Shown here: piece by piece, positions 10,001 to 18,171 of the stretch
Layout: every line of letters begins with the position of its first letter
Numbering within the stretch: position 1 is the first letter of the stretch
Position numbers and translations under genes: made by a program
The notes under the pieces: generated by a model
Databases searched by the model: none
Told to the model about the DNA's origin: nothing
Seen by the model: the letters and a program-made list of their open reading frames with translations, nothing else
From: Clostridium_AD sp047624165
GTDB lineage: Bacteria; Bacillota; Clostridia; Clostridiales; Clostridiaceae
Assembly: GCA_047624165.1 (NCBI GenBank)
Contig: JBLHPD010000010.1
Span: 1 to 48,650, forward strand
DNA: 48,650 nt
Direction of reading: 5' to 3'

Positions 10001-11397
10001 GTGACAATCAAGCGGATATACATAGGTATACAGAGGTATTGTTTGGTAAGGGCCATACTTTTAAGGCAGGGACAATTGGAACAATTGCTGACAAAACTGC
10101 TTATGGTTATGTTAAAAAATATTTAGGTGAAAAAAATATTATGGTTCCACAAGCTGAAATAGATAGGCTAGTACTTGGATGTACTGGTGTAAAGCGGACA
10201 TCCGGTCAGCATCCAGGTGGGATAATGGTTGTCCCAAGTGATAATGAAATATATAATTTTTGCCCAGTGCAACACCCTGCTGATGATCCAAATTCAGATA
10301 TTATTACAACGCATTTTGATTATCATTCCATAAGTGGTAGGCTACTAAAACTTGATATACTTGGACATGATGATCCTACAATGCTTAGGATGCTTCAAGA
10401 TTTAACAGGACTCGACCCTATAACTATTCCACTCTCAGATGATAAGGTTATAAGTTTATTTACGTCACCTGCGGCCCTTGGACTCACCATTAAGGAATTG
10501 GGTTGTGAAGTTGGAAGTTACGGCGTACCAGAGTTTGGTACAAAATTTGTTAGACAAATGCTTTTAGACACTCAGCCTAAATCTTTTTCGGACCTAGTTA
10601 GAATATCTGGACTATCTCATGGTACGGATGTTTGGATTAATAATGCGCAATATTATATTAAAGAAGGATTTACGACACTTAAAGATTGTATTTCTACAAG
10701 AGATGATATAATGGTTTATCTAATGCAAAAAGAGCTACCACCTAAGACTGCTTTTACTATAATGGAAAAAGTAAGAAAAGGTAAGGGACTCACAGAAGAT
10801 GATGAGCAAGTAATGAGGGAACATGATGTGCCAGATTGGTATATCGGCTCATGTAAAAAGATTAAGTATATGTTTCCTAAAGGCCACGCAGTTGCATATG
10901 TAATGATGGCTGTTAGAATAGCATATTATAAGGTTTATTATCCAAAAGAATACTATTCTACATTCTTTACTATAAGAGCAGATGACTTTGATGCAAATTT
11001 AATTGTAAAAGGTGAGAGTGCTATAAAAGTTAAAATGGATGAGTTAACAGCTCTGGGTAAAGATATAGGTATGAAAGAAAAAGGTCTTCTTACAGCACTT
11101 GAGTTATCTTATGAAATGTATAAAAGAGGGATAAAATTATTAAATGTAGATCTTTATGAGTCTGAGGCAGTTAAATTTAAAGTTGAGAATGACTCAATAA
11201 GACCTCCGTTAAGCGGTCTTGAAGGTGTAGGTGAAAATGCTGCTAAAAGTATAGTTCTGTCAAGGTCTCAAGGTGAGTTTATATCAAAAGAAGATCTGAG
11301 AATTCGATGTAAAATTTCCAAAACTGTTATTCAGTCATTAGATAATCATGGATGCTTGAAAGGGCTCCCTGAGACAAACCAGCTGTCGTTTTTTTAG
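7060..11397 (+). CDS. polC: DNA polymerase III, PolC-type alpha subunit
   Basis: The Gram-positive replicative polymerase with built-in proofreading, 1445 residues. Visible domains in order: N-terminal region; OB fold around residues 230-330; PHP domain starting near 347 (VELHLHTQMSAMDG, AITDHGVVQAF); an inserted DEDD 3'-5' exonuclease with DLETTG at 437 and HNAEFDASF; a zinc finger near 920 (CPNC...CPSCG); the catalytic PDIDLNFSGDNQADIHRYTE near 974; and a C-terminal KGHAVAYVMMAVRIAYYKVYYP. ATG follows AGGAGG. It starts 24 bases after ispG, so it may be co-transcribed with the dxr operon. Confidence 0.97.
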   Translation: MNVSLAEMLKSELNLNEETLENDIKVIRVQYLKKSNKLRVLIKSFDDINDNKKLLIKNIISKRLCSSSDINLNDIQLVCYKDVSDATIEDVKDKFWLDVVNVIATSQPSSKDSLLKSSRIIENGMLKIQCGNDFMCKILRDKNIEFLIKNTINDMFGINSGVKLEHNSELSTVDYFAKKEKENEVIIKEIISNINTEKKDKPQSNNESNDKTNKYTRPGYRKDEAADENTIMGRNIKGETIEISEIDEASGIVSICGDIFKIKIIETKTGRIIITFYITDYLSSITVKCFPKPKDVEKIMDEIKVGLYCKVRGEASYDTYAREVVVMARDIVKLKKIERMDTAVEKRVELHLHTQMSAMDGISPASKLVERAASWGHSAVAITDHGVVQAFPEAMDAAKKHKIKVIYGVEGYLVDDGKPITINNHNENIDSCFVVFDLETTGLSSENDRITEIGAVKIENGKIVGRFNEFVNPGIDIPYKITELTGITNDMVAGAASIEEILPKFLDFASGSVVVAHNAEFDASFIKKNSDRLNLRFDNAILDTIPLAKYLLADLKTFKLNVIAKHLGITLENHHRAVDDAKATAEILLHCFGLLKEKNILDLDTLNKEFLGDFNVKKANTYHVIILVKNLVGLKNLYKLISFSNLDHFHRRPRLPKTLVEKYRDGLIVGSACEAGQVYKEVLQGKSEEELKKIIEFYDYLEIQPLLNNKFMIKNGTVKDENELMNINRKICDLGEKNNLPVVATGDVHFLDPSDEVFRKILMAGKGFSDADDQPPLYFKTTTEMLKEFIYLGDKKCREVVIYNPNKIADMIEVIKPIPDGTFTPKIPGAEEEIRKMTMDKVHSIYGEVLPEVVEKRLNKELNSIINNGYAVLYLIAEKLVAKSLADGYLVGSRGSVGSSFAANMSNITEVNGLPPHYVCPNCKKSEFFLDGSIGSGADLPDKECPSCGTLYVKDGHDIPFETFLGFEGDKEPDIDLNFSGDNQADIHRYTEVLFGKGHTFKAGTIGTIADKTAYGYVKKYLGEKNIMVPQAEIDRLVLGCTGVKRTSGQHPGGIMVVPSDNEIYNFCPVQHPADDPNSDIITTHFDYHSISGRLLKLDILGHDDPTMLRMLQDLTGLDPITIPLSDDKVISLFTSPAALGLTIKELGCEVGSYGVPEFGTKFVRQMLLDTQPKSFSDLVRISGLSHGTDVWINNAQYYIKEGFTTLKDCISTRDDIMVYLMQKELPPKTAFTIMEKVRKGKGLTEDDEQVMREHDVPDWYIGSCKKIKYMFPKGHAVAYVMMAVRIAYYKVYYPKEYYSTFFTIRADDFDANLIVKGESAIKVKMDELTALGKDIGMKEKGLLTALELSYEMYKRGIKLLNVDLYESEAVKFKVENDSIRPPLSGLEGVGENAAKSIVLSRSQGEFISKEDLRIRCKISKTVIQSLDNHGCLKGLPETNQLSFF

Positions 11398-11414
11398 GGA
11401 AATGCAATTAACCC

Positions 11415-11443
11415 TTGAAATAGCTAATTTTATATGATAGAAT
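11415..11443 (+). promoter_or_regulatory. Sigma-A promoter for the rimP-nusA-infB operon
   Basis: TTGAAA (11415-11420), 17 bases, TAGAAT (11438-11443), each one mismatch from consensus. It lies just after the polC stop, so transcription would begin near 11450 and pass through three hairpins before rimP. Confidence 0.6.
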
Positions 11444-11453
11444 GGTATATAGT

Positions 11454-11534
11454 AGTTATCTGTGATAACTTTATTGTAAGAGAGTAGGCCAGTCCTACTC
11501 TCTATTTATTGAAACGCAACTCATGGTTGCGTTT
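11454..11534 (+). promoter_or_regulatory. Three-hairpin leader before rimP (possible attenuator)
   Basis: Three consecutive stem-loops: AGTTATC-TGT-GATAACT (11454-11470); a perfect 10-bp stem AGAGAGTAGG/CCTACTCTCT with a 5-base loop (11479-11503); and a perfect 9-bp stem AAACGCAAC/GTTGCGTTT with a 5-base loop followed by a short T run (11512-11536). The last resembles an intrinsic terminator. They could simply end the polC transcript, but because a promoter lies upstream of all three they would be in the operon's leader. Confidence 0.55.
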
Positions 11535-11600
11535 TAATTATAATAATATGATTAATTATGTTAATAAATGTATAAAATATTAGTAAAAGGAGGGTGTTAA

Positions 11601-12062
11601 ATGAAAAATAATACCTTGTTGCAAAAACTTAGAAAAATAACTCAGCCAATAATAGAAAAAAACAATTGCGAATTATATCATTTAGAGTATGTAAAAGAAG
11701 CAGGAGAAAATTTTCTGAGAATTTATATAGATAGTTCTAATGGAATATCTTTAGAAGATTGTGAAAAAATAAGTAGAGCCACTAGTGAAATATTAGATGT
11801 AGAAGACCCGATAACTGACAGTTACTGTTTAGAAGTCTCGTCTCCAGGAATTGAGAGAATTTTATATGATGACAGTCATCTGGAAAAATACATAGACCAG
11901 AATATTCTAGTTAATTTGAATAGTCTATATGAGGGAAAGAAAAAACTTGAGGGCAATTTATTAGGATTTTCTGATATGCAAATAGAAATTCAATATGATG
12001 GGAATAATATATCTGTCCCTAGAGAAAATATTTCCATTGTGAGTTTGAAACCAGTGCTGTAA
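11601..12062 (+). CDS. rimP: Ribosome maturation factor RimP
   Basis: A 153-residue protein of the YlxS/RimP family needed for 30S assembly. The N-terminal domain carries LEYVKEAGENFLRIYIDSSNGISLEDC and DPITDSYCLEVSSPGIER, both characteristic. The ATG follows AGGAGGG. First gene of the nusA-infB operon; nusA starts 13 bases later. Confidence 0.94.
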   Translation: MKNNTLLQKLRKITQPIIEKNNCELYHLEYVKEAGENFLRIYIDSSNGISLEDCEKISRATSEILDVEDPITDSYCLEVSSPGIERILYDDSHLEKYIDQNILVNLNSLYEGKKKLEGNLLGFSDMQIEIQYDGNNISVPRENISIVSLKPVL

Positions 12063-12075
12063 GGAGGAAGTTAAA

Positions 12076-13176
12076 ATGAATCAGGAATTTATTGAAGCAT
12101 TGAGAGAAATTGTAGACCAAAAAGGAATCAGTGAAGATTTGCTGTTTCAAACTATTGAAGATGCATTAGTTGCGGCATATAAGAAAAATTATTTATCTAA
12201 TAATAGCCAAAATGTAAAAGTAACAATGAATAGAGAAACAGGTGAAATACATGTTTATGGGCAAAAAACAGTTGTAGAAGAAGTAGTTGAGGATGTTACT
12301 GAAATATCACTAGAAGAAGCTAAAGAATATAGTCCTAAATATCAAATTAATGATATCGTTGATATTGAAGTTACTCCAAGAAAATTTGGAAGAATAGCGG
12401 CGCAATCCGCAAAACAAGTGGTTATTCAAAGAATAAAAGAAGCAGAAAGAAATATCATCTACAACGAATTTATAACCAAAGAATTTGATATAATTACAGG
12501 TAGTGTTATAAGAAAAGATAGAGGAAATGTGTTTATAGATTTAGGGAAAATTGAAGCTGTGCTTGGAGCAAATGAGCAAATGCCCGGCGAGGAATATAAT
12601 TTTAATGAAAAATTAAAACTATATATTGTTGAGGTTAAAAATACTACTAAAGGTGCTCAAGTAGGAGTATCAAGAACTCATCCAGGTCTTGTAAAACGGT
12701 TATTTGAACTAGAGGTACCAGAAGTTTTTGGTGGAATTGTTGAAATAAAAAGTATTTCAAGAGAAGCAGGATCAAGAACTAAGATTGCAGTATATTCAAA
12801 TGATGAGAATGTTGATGCTATGGGAGCTTGTGTTGGACCCAAAGGGACTAGAGTTCAGAATATAGTTAATGAATTAAGAAATGAGAAAATTGATATCATT
12901 AAGTGGAGCAAGAAATCTGAAGAGTATATTTCAAACGCTTTAAGTCCTGCAAAGGTATTGGATGTAGTAGTTGAAGAAGCTTCTAAATCTGCAAAGGTAA
13001 TAGTGGAAGATAATCAATTATCACTCGCTATTGGAAAAGAAGGTCAAAATGTACGACTAGCAGCAAGACTCACAGGTTGGAAAATTGACATTAAAAGTAG
13101 AACTCAGGCCCAATATAAGATGGAAGAAATTGAAATTGTTGAAAATAAAGTAATTGAAACCATTACTGAAGAGTAG
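12076..13176 (+). CDS. nusA: Transcription termination/antitermination factor NusA
   Basis: An RNA polymerase-binding elongation factor. In order: N-terminal RNAP-binding domain (to about residue 125), S1 domain (around 135-200, ending with VGVSRTHPGLVKRLF), then two KH domains (for example SREAGSRTKIAVYS, GACVGPKGTRVQNIVNEL and LAIGKEGQNVRLAARLTGWKIDI). It lacks the C-terminal repeats of the E. coli protein; 366 residues is normal for Firmicutes. The operon leader upstream of rimP has terminator-like hairpins, a layout on which NusA could act on its own operon (inference). Confidence 0.96.
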   Translation: MNQEFIEALREIVDQKGISEDLLFQTIEDALVAAYKKNYLSNNSQNVKVTMNRETGEIHVYGQKTVVEEVVEDVTEISLEEAKEYSPKYQINDIVDIEVTPRKFGRIAAQSAKQVVIQRIKEAERNIIYNEFITKEFDIITGSVIRKDRGNVFIDLGKIEAVLGANEQMPGEEYNFNEKLKLYIVEVKNTTKGAQVGVSRTHPGLVKRLFELEVPEVFGGIVEIKSISREAGSRTKIAVYSNDENVDAMGACVGPKGTRVQNIVNELRNEKIDIIKWSKKSEEYISNALSPAKVLDVVVEEASKSAKVIVEDNQLSLAIGKEGQNVRLAARLTGWKIDIKSRTQAQYKMEEIEIVENKVIETITEE

Positions 13177-13187
13177 GTGATATCTTT

Positions 13188-13472
13188 ATGAAAGTTAAAA
13201 AAATACCTCAGCGCATGTGTACAGGTTGTATGGAAATGAAATGTAAAAAAGAATTATTGCGTATAGTTCGTAGTAAAGAAGGAGAAATCTCTATAGATTT
13301 AACAGGGAAAAAACCGGGTAGAGGTGCATATATCTGTAAGAACATAGAATGCTTTGAAAAATCTTTTAAGACAAAAAGATTAGAGCGGAATTTAGGCGGA
13401 AAAATAAGTGAAGAAATTTCTGGTATACTAAAAGGCGAAATAGACCTTACGGACGAGGTTAATCATGAATAA
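13188..13472 (+). CDS. ylxR: YlxR-family RNA/DNA-binding protein (DUF448)
   Basis: A 94-residue basic protein with the family signature RMCTGCMEMKCKKELLRIVR at its start and PGRGAYIC in the middle. Members are small nucleic-acid-binding proteins, described in Bacillus as RnpM, which modulates RNase P. It sits between nusA and ylxQ as in nearly all Firmicutes, and its 3' end overlaps the next start by 8 bases. Confidence 0.92.
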   Translation: MKVKKIPQRMCTGCMEMKCKKELLRIVRSKEGEISIDLTGKKPGRGAYICKNIECFEKSFKTKRLERNLGGKISEEISGILKGEIDLTDEVNHE

Positions 13473-13812
13473 TAAATTTTTTCAATTTTTAGGCTTAACT
13501 AAAAAGGCAGGCAAACTTATTGAAGGTTATAACCAATGTGAAGATGCGCTCTCACATGGAAGAGGAACTCTTATAATTTTGTCACAAGAGAGCTCAACAA
13601 ATACTAAGGATAAATTTAAAAGATTAGCAAGTAAAAAGGGTATACCTCTTATAGAAGGAGTATCTAATGAGACTTTAGGTAACAGCCTAGGCAGAGAAGT
13701 GATTAATGTTTTGTGTGTAAATGATAAAAAAATGAGCAATAAGCTATTGAGTTTATGGAATGAAAATAATATAAATACTGTAAATGGCGAAAATGATGTA
13801 AATGATGAATAA
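13465..13812 (+). CDS. ylxQ: L7Ae-family ribosomal protein YlxQ
   Basis: A 115-residue protein of the L7Ae/L30e/S12e/Gadd45 fold, which binds kink-turn RNA. The N-terminal block FLGLTKKAGKLIEGYNQCED is typical. It overlaps ylxR by 8 bases and precedes infB, the conserved order of this operon. The exact cellular role in Firmicutes is not settled. Confidence 0.88.
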   Translation: MNNKFFQFLGLTKKAGKLIEGYNQCEDALSHGRGTLIILSQESSTNTKDKFKRLASKKGIPLIEGVSNETLGNSLGREVINVLCVNDKKMSNKLLSLWNENNINTVNGENDVNDE

Positions 13813-13835
13813 ATTAAATTTCGGGGGTGAATGAT

Positions 13836-15911
13836 TTGGCAAAAGTCAGAATATATGAATTAGCAAAAGAGTTAGAAGTGTCAAGTAAAGAATTAATAAA
13901 TGTACTATTCGAAGAGTTTAGTATAAAGGCCAAAAATCATATGAGTGTGATTGAGGAAGAAGATGCTGAGTTAATAAAGGAACTTTATAGTGATGAAAAT
14001 TCAGGACTTAAAGATGATAAAAATGAAACAGTAGAACACTATGAAAACTTAGCTAATGAGGATGCTAACAAGGTTGTTATTAGAAAAAGAGGTAGAAAAG
14101 GTAGAGACGAATTAGGAAATGGAAATAATAGTGTTGAAGCAATAGATGATGAAGTTGTAGTTATAAAAAGTACTATTACAGTTAAAGATTTAGCTGACAC
14201 GCTAAAGAGACCTTCAGTTGAAGTTATAAAACAACTTATTTTCATAGGAGTTATGGCTGGAATGAATCAAGAAATTGATTTTGCTACAGCTGAAAAGGTA
14301 ATAGAAAAATATGGTGCACTTGCAGTACTCAAGGAAGATGAAGAAGGCAAAATAGCTGACGATGAAGAAGTTGAAGACAATGACGTGGAAGTGGACACAG
14401 ATAAAAAACCAGCTGTTGTTACAGTTATGGGTCACGTTGACCATGGTAAGACTTCACTGCTTGACTGTATTAGAAAATCTAAGGTTACAGAAACAGAAGC
14501 TGGAGGAATTACGCAACATATAGGTGCATATACTGTTAATATTAATGGAGAAAAGATTACATTTTTAGATACACCTGGTCATGAAGCGTTTACAGCGATG
14601 AGATCAAGAGGTGCTCAAATAACAGATATAGTTATACTTGTTGTAGCTGCAGATGATGGTATTATGCCACAAACTGAAGAAGCTATAAATCATTGTAAGG
14701 CTGCTAAGGTACCAATGATAGTGGCTATAAACAAGATGGATAGACCAGGAGCTAATGTAGATAAAGTTAAGCAAGAATTAACAGAACATGGACTTGTATC
14801 AGAAGATTGGGGTGGAGATACAATTTGTGTTCCAGTATCAGCGCATACTAAAGAAGGTATTGATACTTTGCTAGAAATGGTACTCATAACAGCAGAAATG
14901 TTAGAGCTAAAGGCAAATGCTGGTAGAAGCGCAAAAGGAACTGTAATAGAAGCAAAACTTGACAAAGGTAGAGGACCTCTTGCTACACTACTAGTACAGA
15001 ATGGTACGCTAAACACTGGAGATTCTATAATAGTTGGTTCAACTTATGGAAGAATAAGAGCAATGTTTGATGATAAGGGTAATAAAATAAACACTGCAGG
15101 ACCTTCTATACCAGTAGAAATACTTGGATTATCTGAAGTGCCAGCGGCTGGAGATAGATTTAATGTAGTTAAGGATGAGAAAACTGCAAGAAATATGGCC
15201 GAAGCTAGAAAATCAAAATTAAGAGAAGAACATTTTGAATCTAGTAATAGAGTTTCCATGGAAAACTTATATAGTCAAATACAAGAAGGATCGGTTAAAG
15301 AACTTGGGGTGATTGTTAAAGCTGATGTTGCAGGGTCTGTAGAGGCTGTAAGACAATCATTAGAAAAGTTATCTACTGAAAATGTTAAAGTTAGGGTTAT
15401 TCATTCCGGAGTTGGGGCTATAACAGAAACAGATGTTGTTCTTGCAGCAGCTTCAAATGCAATAATTATAGGATTTAATGTAAGGCCAGATAATAATGCT
15501 GTGACCATCGGAGAAAAAGAGAAGGTAGAAATTAAAACTTATAGAATAATTTATGATGCTCTTGATGATATAAAAGCTGCAATGGTTGGTATGCTAGATC
15601 CTGTATATAAAGAAGTTGTTTTAGGTAGAGTAGAAATAAGACAAATATATAAAGTTTCGAATGTAGGAACAATAGCTGGGTCTTATGTATTAAACGGTAA
15701 AATCACAAGAAGTAGTAGTATAAGAGTGCTTAGAAATGGAATAGTAATAACGGAATCAACGTTAGCTTCTTTAAAGAGATTTAAAGATGATGCAAAAGAG
15801 GTTGCAGCTGGATATGAATGTGGATTAAGTGTAGAAAAATTCAATGATATTAAAGAAGGCGACATTCTTGAAGCATTCATTATGGAAGAAGTTAAACCAA
15901 AATTAATATAA
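13836..15911 (+). CDS. infB: Translation initiation factor IF-2
   Basis: The GTPase that places initiator tRNA on the 30S subunit. It has an IF2N domain at the N terminus (MAKVRIYELAKELEVSSKEL), a second around residues 110-160, and the G domain from about residue 198 (GHVDHGKTSLLD, EAGGITQHIGAY, DTPGHEAF, NKMD, SAHTKEG), then domains II-IV. I take the TTG at 13836 as start: it gives the conserved MAKVRIYELAKEL terminus and lies 5 bases after GGGGGTGA. A GTG at 13827 is inside that ribosome site. About 691 residues, on the short side because the linker before the G domain is brief. Confidence 0.95.
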   Translation: MAKVRIYELAKELEVSSKELINVLFEEFSIKAKNHMSVIEEEDAELIKELYSDENSGLKDDKNETVEHYENLANEDANKVVIRKRGRKGRDELGNGNNSVEAIDDEVVVIKSTITVKDLADTLKRPSVEVIKQLIFIGVMAGMNQEIDFATAEKVIEKYGALAVLKEDEEGKIADDEEVEDNDVEVDTDKKPAVVTVMGHVDHGKTSLLDCIRKSKVTETEAGGITQHIGAYTVNINGEKITFLDTPGHEAFTAMRSRGAQITDIVILVVAADDGIMPQTEEAINHCKAAKVPMIVAINKMDRPGANVDKVKQELTEHGLVSEDWGGDTICVPVSAHTKEGIDTLLEMVLITAEMLELKANAGRSAKGTVIEAKLDKGRGPLATLLVQNGTLNTGDSIIVGSTYGRIRAMFDDKGNKINTAGPSIPVEILGLSEVPAAGDRFNVVKDEKTARNMAEARKSKLREEHFESSNRVSMENLYSQIQEGSVKELGVIVKADVAGSVEAVRQSLEKLSTENVKVRVIHSGVGAITETDVVLAAASNAIIIGFNVRPDNNAVTIGEKEKVEIKTYRIIYDALDDIKAAMVGMLDPVYKEVVLGRVEIRQIYKVSNVGTIAGSYVLNGKITRSSSIRVLRNGIVITESTLASLKRFKDDAKEVAAGYECGLSVEKFNDIKEGDILEAFIMEEVKPKLI

Positions 15912-15932
15912 GTATAAGGAGTAGTGGGTTGT

Positions 15933-16340
15933 ATGGTTAGTTATAGAAATGATAGAATAAATGAAGAAATTAAAAAGGATGTAAGCAATACAATTCAAAA
16001 CAAAATAAAGGATCCAAGATTAAGTGCTATGGTTAGTGTTACAAAAGTAGACACAACAAAAGACCTAAGCTATACGAAAATTTATGTTAGCATATTTGGT
16101 GACAAAAATGCTAAGAAAGAAACACTTCAAGCACTTAAAAGTTCAACTAGTCTTATTAGAAAAGAAATAGGGAGTCATGTTAAACTAAGGCATGTTCCTC
16201 AAGTTATCATAGAGATAGATGAAACTATAGAACGTGCAATACATTTAGAAAGTATTTTTCATCAAATAAAGGAAAAAGAAAAAAGTGAAGAAGATGTAGT
16301 TGAAGAAGATAGCAATAAAGATGGTAGCGATGAAGATTAA
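15933..16340 (+). CDS. rbfA: Ribosome-binding factor A
   Basis: A KH-fold 30S maturation factor. Visible: RNDRINEEIKKDVSNTIQNK, KDPRLSAMVSVTKVDTTKDL, and KLRHVPQVIIEIDETIERAIHLE, the standard core, with an acidic C-terminal tail. The in-frame GTG at 15924 is only 2 bases from AAGGAG (15916-15921), so the ATG at 15933 is preferred (135 residues). The end overlaps the next gene. Confidence 0.94.
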   Translation: MVSYRNDRINEEIKKDVSNTIQNKIKDPRLSAMVSVTKVDTTKDLSYTKIYVSIFGDKNAKKETLQALKSSTSLIRKEIGSHVKLRHVPQVIIEIDETIERAIHLESIFHQIKEKEKSEEDVVEEDSNKDGSDED

Positions 16341-17292
16341 TGATATTGTTAACAGAATAAAGCTATTTAAAAAAATTGCTATAACTTTTCATACTTCACC
16401 AGATGGTGATTCAATTGGTAGCGCATTAGCTCTACTTATTGGGCTTCGAAAATTAAACAAGGAAGTATATATAATTTCAAAAGAAGTTATTCCCCAAACT
16501 TTTCTATTTTTACCATGCTCAAATGAAATAAGTGGTGAAACAAGTCAGCCATTAGATGATACAGAGTGTGTAATAGTGTTAGATTGTGGTGATTTTAAAA
16601 GAATTAATGCGAATTTATGCATGCAAAATCGGAAATTCGAATTAATTAATATGGATCATCATTTATCTAATGATTTATATGGAGATTTAAATTATGTTGA
16701 CACAAGAGCTTCTGCAGTTGGGGAAATTGTGCATGAAGTGCTTGGTCTTCTCCATGTACCACTCGACAAAGAAATAAGTACATGTTTGTACACTTCGCTT
16801 CTTACAGATACTGGATCATTTAGACATTCTAGTACCACGGCAGTAACTCATGGTATAGCAGGTGAACTAATTAATACTGGCATAGAGTTTAGTAATATCC
16901 ATAGAATAGTTTTCGAAAATAAAAAATTTGAAAAGGTAAAATTTTGTGGAGAAGTTATCAGTAATATGACGGTTGAACTCCATGGTAAAGTCTGTATTAT
17001 GTACATATCTAAAGAAGCGATTAATAAATATAAGTTGGCATCCATAGATACATCGGATGTTATTACTTTTGGTGATTCAATAGATACCGTTGAAGTTACT
17101 ATTCTTATAAAAGAAGCTGAAAATGGTGTTAAAGTAAGTTTAAGATCTAAATCTTTAATAGATGTTAGCAAAATAGCAGAAGGTTTTAAAGGTGGCGGTC
17201 ATATTAGAGCTGCAGGTTTTTATGCAGAAGCGAATTTTGATGATACTAAAGTTAAATTGATGGAAATTTTAGAAAAAGAGTTGATGAGATGA
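16321..17292 (+). CDS. nrnA: DHH/DHHA1 nanoRNase / pAp phosphatase (NrnA-like)
   Basis: A phosphoesterase of the DHH superfamily that degrades short oligoribonucleotides and 3'-phosphoadenosine 5'-phosphate. The DHH domain carries TFHTSPDGDSIGSALAL, VLDCGDF and NMDHHLSND; the C-terminal DHHA1 domain carries GFKGGGHIRAAGF. The start is uncertain: ATG at 16321 and 16330 are both in frame and both overlap the end of rbfA, with no strong ribosome site, so translation is probably coupled. It overlaps truB at the other end through an ATGA. Confidence 0.9.
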   Translation: MVAMKINDIVNRIKLFKKIAITFHTSPDGDSIGSALALLIGLRKLNKEVYIISKEVIPQTFLFLPCSNEISGETSQPLDDTECVIVLDCGDFKRINANLCMQNRKFELINMDHHLSNDLYGDLNYVDTRASAVGEIVHEVLGLLHVPLDKEISTCLYTSLLTDTGSFRHSSTTAVTHGIAGELINTGIEFSNIHRIVFENKKFEKVKFCGEVISNMTVELHGKVCIMYISKEAINKYKLASIDTSDVITFGDSIDTVEVTILIKEAENGVKVSLRSKSLIDVSKIAEGFKGGGHIRAAGFYAEANFDDTKVKLMEILEKELMR

Positions 17293-18158
17293 ATGGTATA
17301 TTAAATATATATAAACCTACAGGTATTACTTCTTTTGATGTAGTACGAAGAATAAGAAAAATAAGCAATGTAAAAAAAGTAGGCCACGCTGGCACTCTAG
17401 ACCCGGAAGCTAGTGGGGTTTTACCTGTTTGTATAGGAAAAGCAACAAAAGCTATTGATTATATAATGGGAGACTTTAAAATCTATGAGGCGCAGTTAAA
17501 GCTCGGAGTTACTACGGATACTTATGATAGAGAAGGCAAGATTTTAAGTGAAAATGAAGTAACTGCAAGTGATGATGAAATTACGCATGTTATTAATTCT
17601 TTTATTGGAGAAATAAAACAAATTCCGCCTATGTACTCCGCTCTGAAGGTTAATGGAAAAAAACTTTATGAACTCGCAAGGGCTGGAATAGAAATAGAAA
17701 GAGAAGCAAGACCTATAGTAATTTATGGAATAGATATTATGGACATTAAGGTTCCTTACGTAAAGTTTAGGGTGAAATGCTCTAAGGGTACATATATTAG
17801 GAGTCTATGTTATGACATTGGAGAACTATTAAAATGTGGTGGTATGATGTGGAACTTACAAAGAACCGCTACAGGGCAATTTCATATTGAAGATGCTATA
17901 AGTATTGATGATTTAAATAATGAAAATATAAATAAACACATTATGCCTATAGAAAAGATTTTTGAAAAGAATACTAAAATTACCATAGAGGATAGATTTG
18001 TTAAGTTCTTACTAAATGGTGTTGTAGTAAAGGATAAAGCATTAACTTGTAAGTTTGAGTTTGATACTATGTATAGTATATATAATAATGATAATGATTT
18101 TATTGGAATTGCAGATAGAAGTAATGATGGTGTTAGGTTAATAAAATCATTTATATAG
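17289..18158 (+). CDS. truB: tRNA pseudouridine-55 synthase
   Basis: The enzyme makes pseudouridine 55 in the T-loop of tRNAs. N-terminal GILNIYKPTGITSFDVVRRI and the catalytic HAGTLDPEASGVLPV (Asp nucleophile) are clear, followed by PPMYSALKVNGKKLYELARAG and CSKGTYIRSLCYDIGELL. Length 289 is typical. The start ATG overlaps the nrnA stop (ATGA, 17289-17292), so the two are coupled. Confidence 0.95.
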   Translation: MNGILNIYKPTGITSFDVVRRIRKISNVKKVGHAGTLDPEASGVLPVCIGKATKAIDYIMGDFKIYEAQLKLGVTTDTYDREGKILSENEVTASDDEITHVINSFIGEIKQIPPMYSALKVNGKKLYELARAGIEIEREARPIVIYGIDIMDIKVPYVKFRVKCSKGTYIRSLCYDIGELLKCGGMMWNLQRTATGQFHIEDAISIDDLNNENINKHIMPIEKIFEKNTKITIEDRFVKFLLNGVVVKDKALTCKFEFDTMYSIYNNDNDFIGIADRSNDGVRLIKSFI

Positions 18159-18171
18159 GAGCATATTAAAA

